Positions 17,329 to 26,322 of a DNA stretch of 64,000 bases are shown here, in pieces; the stretch's first letter is position 1, and each line of letters starts with the position of its first letter. The DNA is from Glaciimonas sp. CA11.2 (GTDB taxonomy: Bacteria; Pseudomonadota; Gammaproteobacteria; Burkholderiales; Burkholderiaceae_D), in NCBI RefSeq assembly GCF_034314045.1, contig NZ_JAVIWL010000001.1:4588001-4652000 (forward strand), read 5' to 3'. The notes under the pieces were generated by a model that was not told the DNA's origin, made no database searches, and worked only from the letters and a program-made list of their open reading frames with translations. The translations under genes and the position numbers were made by a program.

Positions 17329-19400
17329 GTTAAATCCGGCTTCAATTCTCTATTCGCCAAGTAGGAAGACATGCCTGCCACAGTCGCTTTAGCTAAGGAT
17401 TGAGGATTTGCAGCTGGCTGGGAATACCCGACTGTATTTGGCCTCAAAGGCGGCGGCACTGAAGCGGGCACTCCCTTATCAACCGGAACTCCTTGATCAA
17501 TTGGCAACTCAAGGTCGGGTAGCTCCTCAGTCTCTTTTTCCTCTCGGCGAGTCTGCTCCTCGACCTGTGGTGTTGAAACCGAAGCGGTACCACCACCAGC
17601 CGTCAAACGCGCGCCTTCCGTATTGCGCAATATCAGACTATCCTGGCTTACACGTGATTCAGTACCAGAAATGAAGGTAGTTACATGTGCTCCTGGCAAT
17701 TCAAGTTTACGTTCGATGCGTGGCGTAATGACCAACACCAGTTCTGATTTTGAATTATTACCTTCACGGCTGCCAAACAGACGGTCAAGTAACGGGAGTT
17801 GACTAAGGCCGGGCAAACCGGATTTATTATCTTCGCCTATACGATTTATTAACCCGGCCAGAATTTGTGTTTCATTATCTTTGGCGGTTAACGTCGTCTT
17901 TGTCTTACGCTGATTTATTCGATAATACTTTGCGCCTTTTGGGGAGACTTCTGAAGCGCCCAGGCTTGATACCGTCAAGTCAATATCGACACTAATCTCG
18001 CCATCAAGACTGATCGTCGGCAAGACGTCAAATTTAAGACCGACATCCAACATTTCGACTTTTTCTGAGGTCGCGCCAGAGTCTGTCATCAGGTTGGTGA
18101 TGACTGGGATTTTCTGACCAATCTCAATTTGTGCTTTCTTACCATTTTTGACCCGAATTTTAGGATTCGCTAACACTTGCATATGTGTCGCTTTCTGCAA
18201 CATGTTTAGTGTCAAGCCCTTTTTTCCACCTAGATCGACAAACAGATTATTTTTGGTCAAGCTCGACAACACATTCAATGGAATATTGGTACTTCCATCA
18301 ACACCGCCGTTAATTCCGACACCAATCGACCCTGGATATTGAACACCCAGATTGAGCAAATCATTGCTGCTAATTTCAAGTACCTGCACATCTAAGGTGA
18401 CTTCAGCCTCTGGGCGATCAAGCGCCTGCACTAAGCGACTCGCGAGTTCCAGGGTTTCTGGAGCGTCACGAACAACAATGGCGTTGATCCGCTCATCGAT
18501 ATAAATGTCTCTGGTTTTTAAGGTCATTTTCAACGCGCTACTAACCGATTTTGCATTCGCATGACTCAGAAAGAAGGTCTTTACTGCCATGTCCCTATAT
18601 TCCTTGTCCTTGCTGGCGCTAGCTGGATAAATCAGTAACGTGTTGTGATTCAACACCTTTTTCCGCAATCGATTGGTCGCAAGTAATAAATTGATAGCAT
18701 CTTCCGCTGTCGTTTTCTTAGCCGAAATGCTGGCGGTTGCAGACTTCGATACGTCGGCGTCAAAGATAAAGTTAACCCCGGCAAGCTTAGAAATAGTATC
18801 GAAAATACTAATTAGGTTATGCGAACGGAATGTCAACGATATAGGCTTCTGTAGCGAAGTACCTAGCGCTGGGGATAGCGTTTTAGATTCTGCAACACGG
18901 CGCATCAAAGTATCGCGTAATTTGATTGCATCGGGCAATGCAGGATTCTCTTCCAATACTTTCCAGATTAGCTGAAGTGCATCATCTGGGCGGCTTTCTG
19001 CAATAAGGCGCGCTTCAATCAGAGATTCTTTTAAATGTTTACGGCTGCCAATCTGGTCGATAGCCTGACGTGCCCGCATATTTCCGGTATCGTATTTCAG
19101 GACTGTCTCAAAGCGCTCAAGCGCGGTCTTTTCATCATCCGCTGCAAGTGCGCGCTCTCCTTCTTGATAATAACGTCCGACTAGTTTATCGACCTGTTTA
19201 AACATGGCACTATCAAGACGCATGTCCTCAGGATTTTCTTTTTTTGCCTTTTGCAAAACATCGATTGCTTCTTCCAAATGACCTTGATTTGACAGCTCTT
19301 GGGTCGTTTGAACGGCGCGAGGCACAGCACATCCCGTTACTATCGACGCAACCGCCACCATCAAAAAACTTTTTGCCATACGGCATTTTAAATTTGACAT
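17325..19400 (-). CDS. lipoprotein secretin (GspD/PilQ/MshL type) with N-terminal TPR region
   Basis: The 691-residue protein has a lipoprotein signal (AVASIVTGC) and a TPR-like helical part (about 30-150: NQGHLEEAIDVLQKAKKENPED, ERALAADDEKTALERFETVL). An STN/N0 domain follows (LTFRSHNLISIFDTISKLAGVNFIFD), then an N1 domain (ERINAIVVRDAPETLELASRLVQALDRPE). The secretin core runs from VLANPKIRVKNGKKAQIEIGQ to ELVLVITPRI. It would form the outer-membrane gate for a pseudopilus or pilus. TPR plus secretin in one lipoprotein is unlike standard GspD. It follows a PilP-like gene by 2 bp and overlaps the next gene by 4 bp. The C-terminal 110 residues are proline-rich and low in complexity. Confidence 0.9.
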   Translation of the reverse strand: MSNLKCRMAKSFLMVAVASIVTGCAVPRAVQTTQELSNQGHLEEAIDVLQKAKKENPEDMRLDSAMFKQVDKLVGRYYQEGERALAADDEKTALERFETVLKYDTGNMRARQAIDQIGSRKHLKESLIEARLIAESRPDDALQLIWKVLEENPALPDAIKLRDTLMRRVAESKTLSPALGTSLQKPISLTFRSHNLISIFDTISKLAGVNFIFDADVSKSATASISAKKTTAEDAINLLLATNRLRKKVLNHNTLLIYPASASKDKEYRDMAVKTFFLSHANAKSVSSALKMTLKTRDIYIDERINAIVVRDAPETLELASRLVQALDRPEAEVTLDVQVLEISSNDLLNLGVQYPGSIGVGINGGVDGSTNIPLNVLSSLTKNNLFVDLGGKKGLTLNMLQKATHMQVLANPKIRVKNGKKAQIEIGQKIPVITNLMTDSGATSEKVEMLDVGLKFDVLPTISLDGEISVDIDLTVSSLGASEVSPKGAKYYRINQRKTKTTLTAKDNETQILAGLINRIGEDNKSGLPGLSQLPLLDRLFGSREGNNSKSELVLVITPRIERKLELPGAHVTTFISGTESRVSQDSLILRNTEGARLTAGGGTASVSTPQVEEQTRREEKETEELPDLELPIDQGVPVDKGVPASVPPPLRPNTVGYSQPAANPQSLAKATVAGMSSYLANRELKPDLT

Positions 19401-19402
19401 AA

Positions 19403-19960
19403 TTAATTTCCTGTTCCGCTTAGGGCTTTGTCGAGATCGACTATTTGTTCAAGCTTCAACGGTAAATAAGTAAAAGTGATGCGTTCGTTTTCAATTTTTT
19501 CGAGGCGGTAATTACCGTCAATTACATCGCCGATAGCCGGACTTGCCAACTTATCGCAACCACGACAAAGAATGATGGTTTGATCGCCTTTGGTAAGAAT
19601 GATCTTGCGTTGGGGGCCGTCGACCCATATGCCGCTAACTCGAAATGGAAAAGGAGGAGCGCGTACCGGTACCGGCGCCAGCGCCTCGTTTTTTGTACCC
19701 AAGCTTGCCGCTTTATCCGAAACGGGCGAGATGGCAGGGGCGATTAAAGGTCTACCTTGATAAGGAAACAAATTCCGCTTCTCTACCACGGCCAGTTGTG
19801 GTGCTGTTTGCTTCTTTTCGACCGAATGCACTTGGCTAACTTTGACGGAATGAGCGCGAACAGCTGTGGATTCGTCTGTTGTCGAATCAGTCCACATCGC
19901 GTAACCACAAGCGGCGATAGTAAGCGGCAGAACTATGCGTAAATAGAAGGGAATCTTCAT
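19403..19960 (-). CDS. PilP/GspC-like periplasmic linker protein
   Basis: The 185-residue protein has one N-terminal membrane anchor (FYLRIVLPLTIAACGYAMW), a proline-rich spacer, and a small beta domain (PFRVSGIWVDGPQRKIILTK, then IGDVIDGNYRLEKIENERITF). This layout fits the HR domain of GspC/PilP, which links the inner-membrane platform to the secretin. A CRGC pair in the beta domain could form a disulfide; this is unusual for the family. It starts in a 4-bp overlap with the PilO-like gene. Assignment rests on layout and position more than sequence. Confidence 0.65.
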   Translation of the reverse strand: MKIPFYLRIVLPLTIAACGYAMWTDSTTDESTAVRAHSVKVSQVHSVEKKQTAPQLAVVEKRNLFPYQGRPLIAPAISPVSDKAASLGTKNEALAPVPVRAPPFPFRVSGIWVDGPQRKIILTKGDQTIILCRGCDKLASPAIGDVIDGNYRLEKIENERITFTYLPLKLEQIVDLDKALSGTGN

Positions 19961-20559
19961 TTGGGCCTCCCTGAAAGGGCGTTCTTTGCCACTTCCTTAG
20001 ATTTACTTGCTTCCAGAGCGACATCCTTAGCGACAGACAATCGCATTTCGATTGCAAGCATCTCGTCCGACGGCATTTTTCTGGTCAGAGAAAATGTTTC
20101 AACTCGGCCACTTGGCATCGTAGATAACTCTTCCATCATTTCTCTGAATTGCGGGTAACTCCCGACTGTCGGCAGGTTGATCAAAATACGCCCTTCTCGC
20201 TGGACATCTTTTCCGCGCTGCATCTGCTGATACTTCACCTCCGGCGCATCCAATTTAAATTTTCTCGCGAGTTCCAAAATATCTTCTTCTCTGACTAAAA
20301 AATTGGTTGTTGGCTGAGAAGTAACGAGCAAATTACTTTTTATTTCTTTTGCACGGGCCGCCTGAAGCGCAGTATTTTTGGTCAATGCATCATTTACACG
20401 ACTGATCGATGGCAACAGGAAGGCCGCATGCATAACAAGCCAGACGACCAATAATGCACAAGCAATCAAACCAGGCAATCCAATGGCCCCAGCGATGCGA
20501 TACCACTCCCATTGAAAGCGCATCAACATTTTATTTATCCGTATTGTTTGGATATTCAT
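19957..20559 (-). CDS. PilO/GspM-like inner-membrane platform protein
   Basis: I place the start at the ATG at 20559 (MNIQTIRINKMLMRFQWEWYR) because it overlaps the PilN-like stop as ATGA and follows GGGGTGGAA. It gives 200 residues. There is one membrane segment (GLIACALLVVWLVMHAAFLLP), then a coiled coil and a ferredoxin-like domain (REGRILINLPTVGSYPQFREMMEEL). This is the PilO/GspM layout; such proteins pair with PilN/GspL in the inner-membrane platform. Confidence 0.7.
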   Translation of the reverse strand: MNIQTIRINKMLMRFQWEWYRIAGAIGLPGLIACALLVVWLVMHAAFLLPSISRVNDALTKNTALQAARAKEIKSNLLVTSQPTTNFLVREEDILELARKFKLDAPEVKYQQMQRGKDVQREGRILINLPTVGSYPQFREMMEELSTMPSGRVETFSLTRKMPSDEMLAIEMRLSVAKDVALEASKSKEVAKNALSGRPK

Positions 20560-21071
20560 TTCCACCCCAATGCCACACTTGCATCCAATAGCCAATCCTG
20601 ATCATTCGACGCATTTTGTCCGTGTCGCTGTAAAAAAACGTTATTCCCAAATTGTTGCTTGAGACGCTCCACAAAACTGAATAACCCCTCGCGTGACTTA
20701 GCATTAATATGCAATTGCATACTGCCTTTGGTCAGATCCGTTTCCACACGTAACAGACTGATATCATCTGTCCATGCTGCCTCGAGTCGTGTAAGCACAG
20801 CGATCGCAGGTTCAGGTGGCGAGGCGCCCTGTGGCATTTTTTTTGCCAACTCTAATTTGATGGCTTTTTTTTCCTTATCAGCGCTGCGCTGCAAAGCCGC
20901 CAGACGTGTATCTTCAATATTTAGCTTCGCGGTTTGTAGTCTCAACTCCCCAACGTCTTGCAGCAGCAGATATCCAGCCGTAAAGGCAATAATCAAGGCG
21001 ACAACGATGAATACAGGACGGAAGCGATCAGTGGCGATGACAGGAACCGCATTTCGTTTAAATAGACGCAT
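20556..21071 (-). CDS. PilN/GspL-C-like inner-membrane platform protein
   Basis: The 171-residue protein has one membrane segment (PVFIVVALIIAFTAGYLLLQ), a coiled coil (LRLQTAKLNIEDTRLAALQR), then a small alpha/beta domain (MQLHINAKSREGLFSFVERLKQQF). This is the PilN layout. It overlaps the PilM-like gene by 14 bp and the PilO-like gene by 4 bp, so the three are co-translated. Confidence 0.7.
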   Translation of the reverse strand: MRLFKRNAVPVIATDRFRPVFIVVALIIAFTAGYLLLQDVGELRLQTAKLNIEDTRLAALQRSADKEKKAIKLELAKKMPQGASPPEPAIAVLTRLEAAWTDDISLLRVETDLTKGSMQLHINAKSREGLFSFVERLKQQFGNNVFLQRHGQNASNDQDWLLDASVALGWK

Positions 21072-21834
21072 GCGTGCTCTCCTGCGATACGATTACTTCA
21101 ATTTGAGATGAGTGCGTAACTGCACGTGTGGGTGCAATCACTGGCAATTCTGAAGTCACCGTATAATCACTTGAGTAGACATTCTCGGGAAAAAAGTTTG
21201 CCAATATGGAAGCCGACAAGATGCAAAGTGCAGGTTCCTGGCCTACTCCCGGCAAAGTGAAGGCATTGCGCCAAATGCCATCTTGCCTGAACGCAAATTC
21301 ATAGCTCTCCGATTGACGCACAACAAATACTGCGTCTGTATGCAACACGCCAGGATGACGGTTGATAGTGTCGGACAACAATGTTTGTATACGCTGTAGC
21401 CTTATTTTTTGCTGTTTACAAACGACGATAATTTCGTCCACGATGTCGCGACGAATAGCGCTGGCAATTGCAGGACAGCCGAACTTTTCCTGTGATATCT
21501 CGCAATACCAATCGGAGCGAATGATGCCGTAATGTTGCTCTAACATTGACTCCGCATATGCGAGACGATCTGCAGGAGAGATAATTTCATCTTGCCATGG
21601 CAAAATCATATGGTTCACATAAGGATAACTAAGCGCTATCTCGATCACGTCGAGCATTGGTAATTTACTACGTGGTAAAGTAGCAATCAACGTATCAAAG
21701 GTCGCACAACACTCTTCAGAATTGCTGGAAGACGACAACGCAAGTTTATGCGTTTGCGCTATTGGATTATCTGATAGACGTATAGCGACTTCTGCGCCGA
21801 TTACGGCAATATATTTATTCCATCGCAATGACAC
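21058..21834 (-). CDS. PilM/GspL-N-like cytoplasmic protein (tentative)
   Basis: The 258-residue protein has no signal peptide or membrane segment. It starts at a GTG (MSLRWNKYIAVIGAEVAIRL) inside the end of the GspE gene (20-bp overlap). By position it takes the place of PilM or the cytoplasmic domain of GspL, an actin-like protein that binds the N-terminus of PilN and the ATPase. The actin-fold phosphate motifs cannot be clearly seen, so the assignment is positional. A stretch LPWQDEIISPADRLAYAESML resembles part of PilM/GspL-type folds only loosely. Confidence 0.5.
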   Translation of the reverse strand: MSLRWNKYIAVIGAEVAIRLSDNPIAQTHKLALSSSSNSEECCATFDTLIATLPRSKLPMLDVIEIALSYPYVNHMILPWQDEIISPADRLAYAESMLEQHYGIIRSDWYCEISQEKFGCPAIASAIRRDIVDEIIVVCKQQKIRLQRIQTLLSDTINRHPGVLHTDAVFVVRQSESYEFAFRQDGIWRNAFTLPGVGQEPALCILSASILANFFPENVYSSDYTVTSELPVIAPTRAVTHSSQIEVIVSQESTHASI

Positions 21835-23533
21835 GTTGCACCTCCGATAATGTCGTTTTTCCTTCGATTACAGCGGCTATCGCCACGTCGCTCATTGAAA
21901 CAAATCCCTCTGATTTGGCGATAGCCTTCAGTGCTCGCATCGGGACTTTTTGCATCACGGCATCCTTAAAACTCTCGCTGCAACGTAGAATTTCCGCCAA
22001 TGCGATACGGCCATGAAAGCCGGTAAAACGACATGCATCACATCCCGCACCAACCATAAAATGTGCGGTATCAGTTCCATTTGGAAAGCGATCCGGATTC
22101 AATTTTTCTATCTCCTGACGCTCAGTGTCGGAAACCGGATGAGAACATGTCGGGCAATTACGTCGGACCAAGCGCTGCGCCACGACACCGTTCAACGCCT
22201 CAAGCAAGCTCGCTGGCTCAACGCCCATATAAAGAAAACGTTCAAGCACACTAAAAACACCATTGGCGTGGACTGAAGACAGCACTAAATGTCCTGTTAG
22301 TGCTGCCTGTACAGCGATACCCGCAGTTTCCGTATCGCGTATTTCACCGACTAAAATAATGTCGGGATCATGCCGCAAGATTGAACGAAGACCTTTCGCA
22401 AACGTTAGTCCCTTCTTGTCGTTCACAGGAATTTGCAACACGCCTTGTAATTGGTACTCAACCGGATCCTCAATCGTAATGAGCTTCTCTTCGCCGCTAT
22501 TGAGTTCCGAAAGCGTGGCATACAATGTAGTCGATTTTCCGCTACCGGTAGGACCGGTTACTAACACCATACCGTGTGGAATTTTCACCAGACTACGAAT
22601 GCGATCCAAGGTATGGATATCAAAGCCAAGCGTCTCAAGTTTGATGGCCTGATTCTGACTGGATTTATCCAATACGCGTAATACGGCATCTTCGCCATGA
22701 ATACTTGGCATCACCGATACACGGAAATCAATATTCCGAGACTGTATGCATACCTTGAAACGACCGTCCTGAGGAATTCTACGTTCGCCGATATCCATCC
22801 CACCCAGCACCTTGATACGCGAAATCGTCTGTTCTGCAAAATCGCTTCCCTGCACTTGCGTAATCGCTTGCAATACACCATCAATACGATATTTCACCAC
22901 AAGGCCATCATCAATACTTTCCAGGTGAATATCACTTGCGCGTGATTGCAGCGCGTCGAAAAGCGTTGAGTTGAGTAGCTTTACGACCGGGCTTTGATCC
23001 TGTGAAATAGTGCTTAATGAAATTTCGGTTACGTCATCAGTCTGACGCTCAGATTGTTCCTGTTGAAACTGGTCTATAGCGCGTTCCTGCGCCTCTACCA
23101 TCTTTAGCCGTTGTTTTACTGCATCTGGTATGGTGACCGCTAACACAGCAGTGTGTTGTTGACCCAAGAGTTGGATCCAGTGCTGTCCCCAATTTCGAGC
23201 GGAGATGGAACCAGGGCGTCCCATCACCAGATACAAAAGTCCATCAACACGAATAGGCAAAATCTGCTTATCCAATACAACCGCCAATGGCATGATGTCG
23301 AAATCACAATCAGCAGCCAGCACGATATCGCTCGAGATTGAGCGCAACCCAATAAGAGCGGCGATCTCGTCGATTCGCTCTGGCTGTGTATTTAGCATGT
23401 GTTCGATGGCGGCGTCACCATGTTCTGCCATGGAAGCAGATAGCCAGGCCGGCATATCGATATCCTTGCCAAGGTTATTGGTCATGTTATCGATAATGTT
23501 ATCGATCATATTCTCAGTCATATTGTTGGTCAT
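21815..23533 (-). CDS. GspE/PilB-type secretion ATPase
   Basis: The 572-residue ATPase has a GspE N-domain (residues about 30-145) and a catalytic domain with Walker A GPTGSGKST (327-335), Asp box LITIEDPVEYQL, Walker B DPDIILVGEIRD and His box TGHLVLSSVHAN. A tetracysteine zinc motif follows (CPTCSH ... CDAC). It powers pseudopilus assembly from the cytoplasm. The start at 23533 is supported by a 4-bp ATGA overlap with the original gspF stop on the far side of the IS30 element. The first 25 residues are a low-complexity run (MTNNMTENMIDNIIDNMTNN) made of imperfect 12-bp repeats. The IS30 element lies directly upstream, so expression probably depends on readthrough. Confidence 0.93.
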   Translation of the reverse strand: MTNNMTENMIDNIIDNMTNNLGKDIDMPAWLSASMAEHGDAAIEHMLNTQPERIDEIAALIGLRSISSDIVLAADCDFDIMPLAVVLDKQILPIRVDGLLYLVMGRPGSISARNWGQHWIQLLGQQHTAVLAVTIPDAVKQRLKMVEAQERAIDQFQQEQSERQTDDVTEISLSTISQDQSPVVKLLNSTLFDALQSRASDIHLESIDDGLVVKYRIDGVLQAITQVQGSDFAEQTISRIKVLGGMDIGERRIPQDGRFKVCIQSRNIDFRVSVMPSIHGEDAVLRVLDKSSQNQAIKLETLGFDIHTLDRIRSLVKIPHGMVLVTGPTGSGKSTTLYATLSELNSGEEKLITIEDPVEYQLQGVLQIPVNDKKGLTFAKGLRSILRHDPDIILVGEIRDTETAGIAVQAALTGHLVLSSVHANGVFSVLERFLYMGVEPASLLEALNGVVAQRLVRRNCPTCSHPVSDTERQEIEKLNPDRFPNGTDTAHFMVGAGCDACRFTGFHGRIALAEILRCSESFKDAVMQKVPMRALKAIAKSEGFVSMSDVAIAAVIEGKTTLSEVQRVIAME

Positions 23534-23571
23534 GAAACGCTTCCCGCCAACTCAAAGATCGGCATATACAA
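23530..23571 (-). pseudogene. displaced 3' end of the IS30-interrupted gspF
   Basis: Reading from TTG (23569-23571) gives LYMPIFELAGSVS and a TGA at 23530-23532. This is the normal GspF C-terminus (..LLxLPIFELA). Joined to the upstream gspF frame at 24668 with one TTG kept, it gives FLLYMPIFELAGSVS. The stop overlaps the GspE start as ATGA, confirming the original gspF-gspE coupling. Confidence 0.85.
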
Positions 23572-24667
23572 GGCGGTTTCAAATACCAAGCGCAACACTG
23601 GGTTAATTAACAGTGTCAGTCGGATGTTGTAGCAACGCGATGTGCTGAGTATAAACGACGAGTGGCGACTCATAATCGAGCCTTGCTCTTGGACGCGTAT
23701 TGAGCGACAAGGCGATGGCGTCGAGTTCGTCCTGAGAGTAGATCGACAGGTCCGAACCCTTGGGCATGTATTGGCGCAACAAGCCGTTGGTATTTTCATT
23801 TGACCCGCGCTGCCAAGGGCTGTGCGGGTCGGCGAAATAGATCTGAACACCGGTGCGCTCGGTGAGGATTTTGTGGCCGTGCATCTCGCGCCCTTGGTCG
23901 TAAGTCATGGTCTTGCGCATCGCTGCCGGCTCGCGGTTGAGCACCGCCGAGAAGCTGTCGACGACCGCTTTGGTGGTTGCGTTGTCCATCTTGGCGAGCA
24001 CCACAAAGCCGGTCGTGCGCTCGACCAGCGTGCCCACCGATGAGCGGTTGCCGGCACCCTTGATCAAGTCCCCTTCCCAATGGCCGGGAATGAGGCGGTC
24101 CTCGACCTCTGGAGGCCGGATGTGGATGCTCTGCATATCTGGGATCTGACCCCGGCGATCGGTGCCACGGCTGCGTGGCTTACGGACCTGGTTGTGGTGA
24201 CGCAGGCAGGCAATCAGCTCACGCTTGAGTTCGCCGCGTGGGTGCAAGTAGATGGCGTTGTAGATGGTCTCGTGGGACACAGATTTCTCAGAATTGTCGG
24301 GCCAAAGGGCCCTGAGTTTGCGCGCTATTTGCTGCGGCGACCAGAGGAGTTTTAGCTGATGCCGGACGACCTGGAACAAGGCCCCGTCCGCGTGCAGTTT
24401 GGGAAGACGTCGCGGCAGGACACGACGCGCCTGGCATTGTGCGTGGGCCAGATTGGCATCGTAGACGCCGGCACCGCTGGTGCGTTTGAGTTCGCGGCTA
24501 ATCGTGCTGGCTGAACGGCAAAGGCGTTTAGCAATGGATCGGGTGGAGCACAGGTCGTCGCGCATGGTCATGACGACGGCGCGTTCCTGAGTAGTTAAAT
24601 GTTTGTAAATTTTCGCCATGGCGGCACCTTACAGCAGAAGGTGTTGCACTTGGTCTTTGAGAACGCC
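23572..24667 (-). mobile_element. IS30-family insertion sequence
   Basis: The element is 1,096 bp with one transposase gene and 27-bp imperfect inverted ends, about 23 of 27 matching. One end begins GGCGTTCTCAAAGACCAAG, the other GGCGGTTTCAAATACCAAG; both continue to GCAACAC. It is flanked by a 3-bp duplication, TTG on the minus strand (CAA at 23569-23571 and 24668-24670); IS30 elements duplicate 2-3 bp. It is inserted near the 3' end of gspF in the same orientation as the operon. Confidence 0.92.
23603..24619 (-). CDS. IS30-family transposase
   Basis: The 338-residue transposase has the IS30 N-terminal helix-turn-helix (LTTQERAVVMTMRDDLCSTRSIAKRL, SASTISRELKR). The DDE catalytic core is visible: PGHWEGDLI (first Asp), TYDQGREM (second Asp), and HSPWQRGSNENTNGLLRQYMPK (Glu). 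It appears intact. It reads in the same direction as the secretion operon and could contribute weak readthrough transcription into the downstream ATPase gene. Confidence 0.96.
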   Translation of the reverse strand: MAKIYKHLTTQERAVVMTMRDDLCSTRSIAKRLCRSASTISRELKRTSGAGVYDANLAHAQCQARRVLPRRLPKLHADGALFQVVRHQLKLLWSPQQIARKLRALWPDNSEKSVSHETIYNAIYLHPRGELKRELIACLRHHNQVRKPRSRGTDRRGQIPDMQSIHIRPPEVEDRLIPGHWEGDLIKGAGNRSSVGTLVERTTGFVVLAKMDNATTKAVVDSFSAVLNREPAAMRKTMTYDQGREMHGHKILTERTGVQIYFADPHSPWQRGSNENTNGLLRQYMPKGSDLSIYSQDELDAIALSLNTRPRARLDYESPLVVYTQHIALLQHPTDTVN

Positions 24668-25801
24668 CAATAAAAAGACGATGGTCCCGATCAAGCCGCC
24701 CACAATGAGCATCAAAATCGGTTCAAATACTTTGCTAAACAACTCTATGGCGCGGGCCAGCGCTTCGTCATGGAACTGTGCAATACGTTCACACATACCA
24801 GCCAGGTCGCCACTTTTTTCGCCGACGCGTAGCAAACGGGCCGCAACAGGAGTCGTCAAATTGGCGTCTACCAATGCACCGGCAACTCCGCGCCCTTCTT
24901 GAACGTGTTGAAGAACTTGTTGCAAATCAGACTGACGGTCTGCAGGAAGTAACTTTCCGGTCAACGTCAATGCATCAACTACTTGCATGCCACCGAGTAA
25001 TAACAAACCGAATGTCCGATAGAAACGCGCCAGAACAAACAACACACGTTGTTCGTTAAGACGATTAACGCTCCAGACCATTTTCCATAGTCCAGCCTTC
25101 ACTGTTTTAGTGCGCAAAGCTAATACGCCGGCGATAACGCTGGCAACAAGGGTGAGAAGAAGTTCTCCCCCGTGCTCGGTGACCATTCCAGCCCACCACA
25201 CCATCAATTGTGCCGTGCCATTGAGATCCTTCATGCCACTGAAGACGGTGGCAAATCTCGGTATGACGAACACGACCAAAAATCCTAAAATCAATGCACC
25301 GACCGATACCACGATGAGCGGATACATCAGCGCGCTCCAGACTTTCTTTTTCAAAGCAGCAATCTGTACTTCGTAATGATGAAATCGACGCAACGCCTGT
25401 GGTAATTGACCGCTATGCTCGGACGACGCAACACTGGCAATTAGTAATGTTGGGAAAATCTCGCTCTGTTGCTCCATCGCCTGTGAAAGTGGCTGCCCCC
25501 GATATAAATACGTTAACAGTCCATCTAGTACTTCCTTATGCTCTTCATTTGCCGACTTCTCTGCCAAAGCTTCGATTGCTTCAACTAATGCCAGGCCCGC
25601 GTCAAGAAGCGCGATCAGTTCCTGAATAAACAGACCAAGTAGAAATTTAGTGCGACGTTTTGCGCGTAGTCGGACTTCCTTAACGCGCAAGACATGTCCC
25701 TGTTTTGCACATTGATTGCTGGCATCATTGGCATCTTTGGCCTGTATTAATTGATGCTCTGCATTGCCGCCACGCATGACGAGTACGTCGAACTGCTTCA
25801 T
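24629..25801 (-). CDS. GspF-type inner-membrane platform protein, C-terminus replaced by IS30 sequence
   Basis: The 390-residue protein has two GspF/PilC domains, each ending in membrane segments (ALMYPLIVVSVGALILGFLVVFVIP, and LMLIVGGLIGTIVFLL). LRVGEKSGDLAGMCERIA is the family's GE.SG.L motif. The authentic frame ends at 24668; from there the element's end encodes GVLKDQVQHLLL instead of YMPIFELAGSVS. The last periplasmic residues are therefore lost, which may impair folding. The start overlaps the transglycosylase stop by 4 bp (ATGA). GspF connects the ATPase to pseudopilin assembly. Confidence 0.9.
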   Translation of the reverse strand: MKQFDVLVMRGGNAEHQLIQAKDANDASNQCAKQGHVLRVKEVRLRAKRRTKFLLGLFIQELIALLDAGLALVEAIEALAEKSANEEHKEVLDGLLTYLYRGQPLSQAMEQQSEIFPTLLIASVASSEHSGQLPQALRRFHHYEVQIAALKKKVWSALMYPLIVVSVGALILGFLVVFVIPRFATVFSGMKDLNGTAQLMVWWAGMVTEHGGELLLTLVASVIAGVLALRTKTVKAGLWKMVWSVNRLNEQRVLFVLARFYRTFGLLLLGGMQVVDALTLTGKLLPADRQSDLQQVLQHVQEGRGVAGALVDANLTTPVAARLLRVGEKSGDLAGMCERIAQFHDEALARAIELFSKVFEPILMLIVGGLIGTIVFLLGVLKDQVQHLLL

Positions 25802-26319
25802 TGCGTAGCCGTATTAAGCTGCACAAACGAGCGGGTGGATTTTCCTGAAAGAACCTTGGCAACGTGAGTTCGTTTTTTTGTCTGCATTTTTAACGCTCGA
25901 TATTGTCCAGCTACTTTCTTGATATATCGGTTGCGCGCATGTTTTCGATGTATGCTTGTTCCAGCGTTATAAGCCCCAACTGCAGTCCAGTTATAGCCAA
26001 CGCGTTGAACAAATTCTGCCAAAATCCACGCACCCACCATCACCGAAGTACAAGGCTCCGCGATCAAACGTTTTTCGGTAATACCGAATGTAGCAAGTCG
26101 CGGGAAATGCAACTTATTAATTTGCATTAAGCCTACGTCATAGGAGCCATCATTGTTATAGTTACGAGCAGCAGCATTCATACCCGACTCCACATGCGCC
26201 ATAGCCTGAAGCAATATTGGGTCAATGTTGTAGCGAGCGCCAGCTTCGTCCCAACATGCGGCTTGCGACGAAGTTGAAACCGCCAGACACATAGTGACCG
26301 CAATCAAAGATATTTTCAT
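25798..26319 (-). CDS. lytic transglycosylase (SLT domain, PilT/VirB1-like)
   Basis: The 173-residue protein has a 20-residue signal peptide (cleavage after SSQA) and an SLT domain. It shows the catalytic Glu44 in MAHVESGMN, GLMQIN, and AVGAYNAG. It cleaves peptidoglycan glycan strands, probably to make room for the trans-envelope machine. Such small transglycosylases are common in type IVb pilus and conjugation operons, but not in standard type II secretion operons. It lies 3 bp after the major pseudopilin gene. The C-terminus is basic and of unknown role. Confidence 0.92.
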   Translation of the reverse strand: MKISLIAVTMCLAVSTSSQAACWDEAGARYNIDPILLQAMAHVESGMNAAARNYNNDGSYDVGLMQINKLHFPRLATFGITEKRLIAEPCTSVMVGAWILAEFVQRVGYNWTAVGAYNAGTSIHRKHARNRYIKKVAGQYRALKMQTKKRTHVAKVLSGKSTRSFVQLNTATQ

Positions 26320-26322
26320 AAC

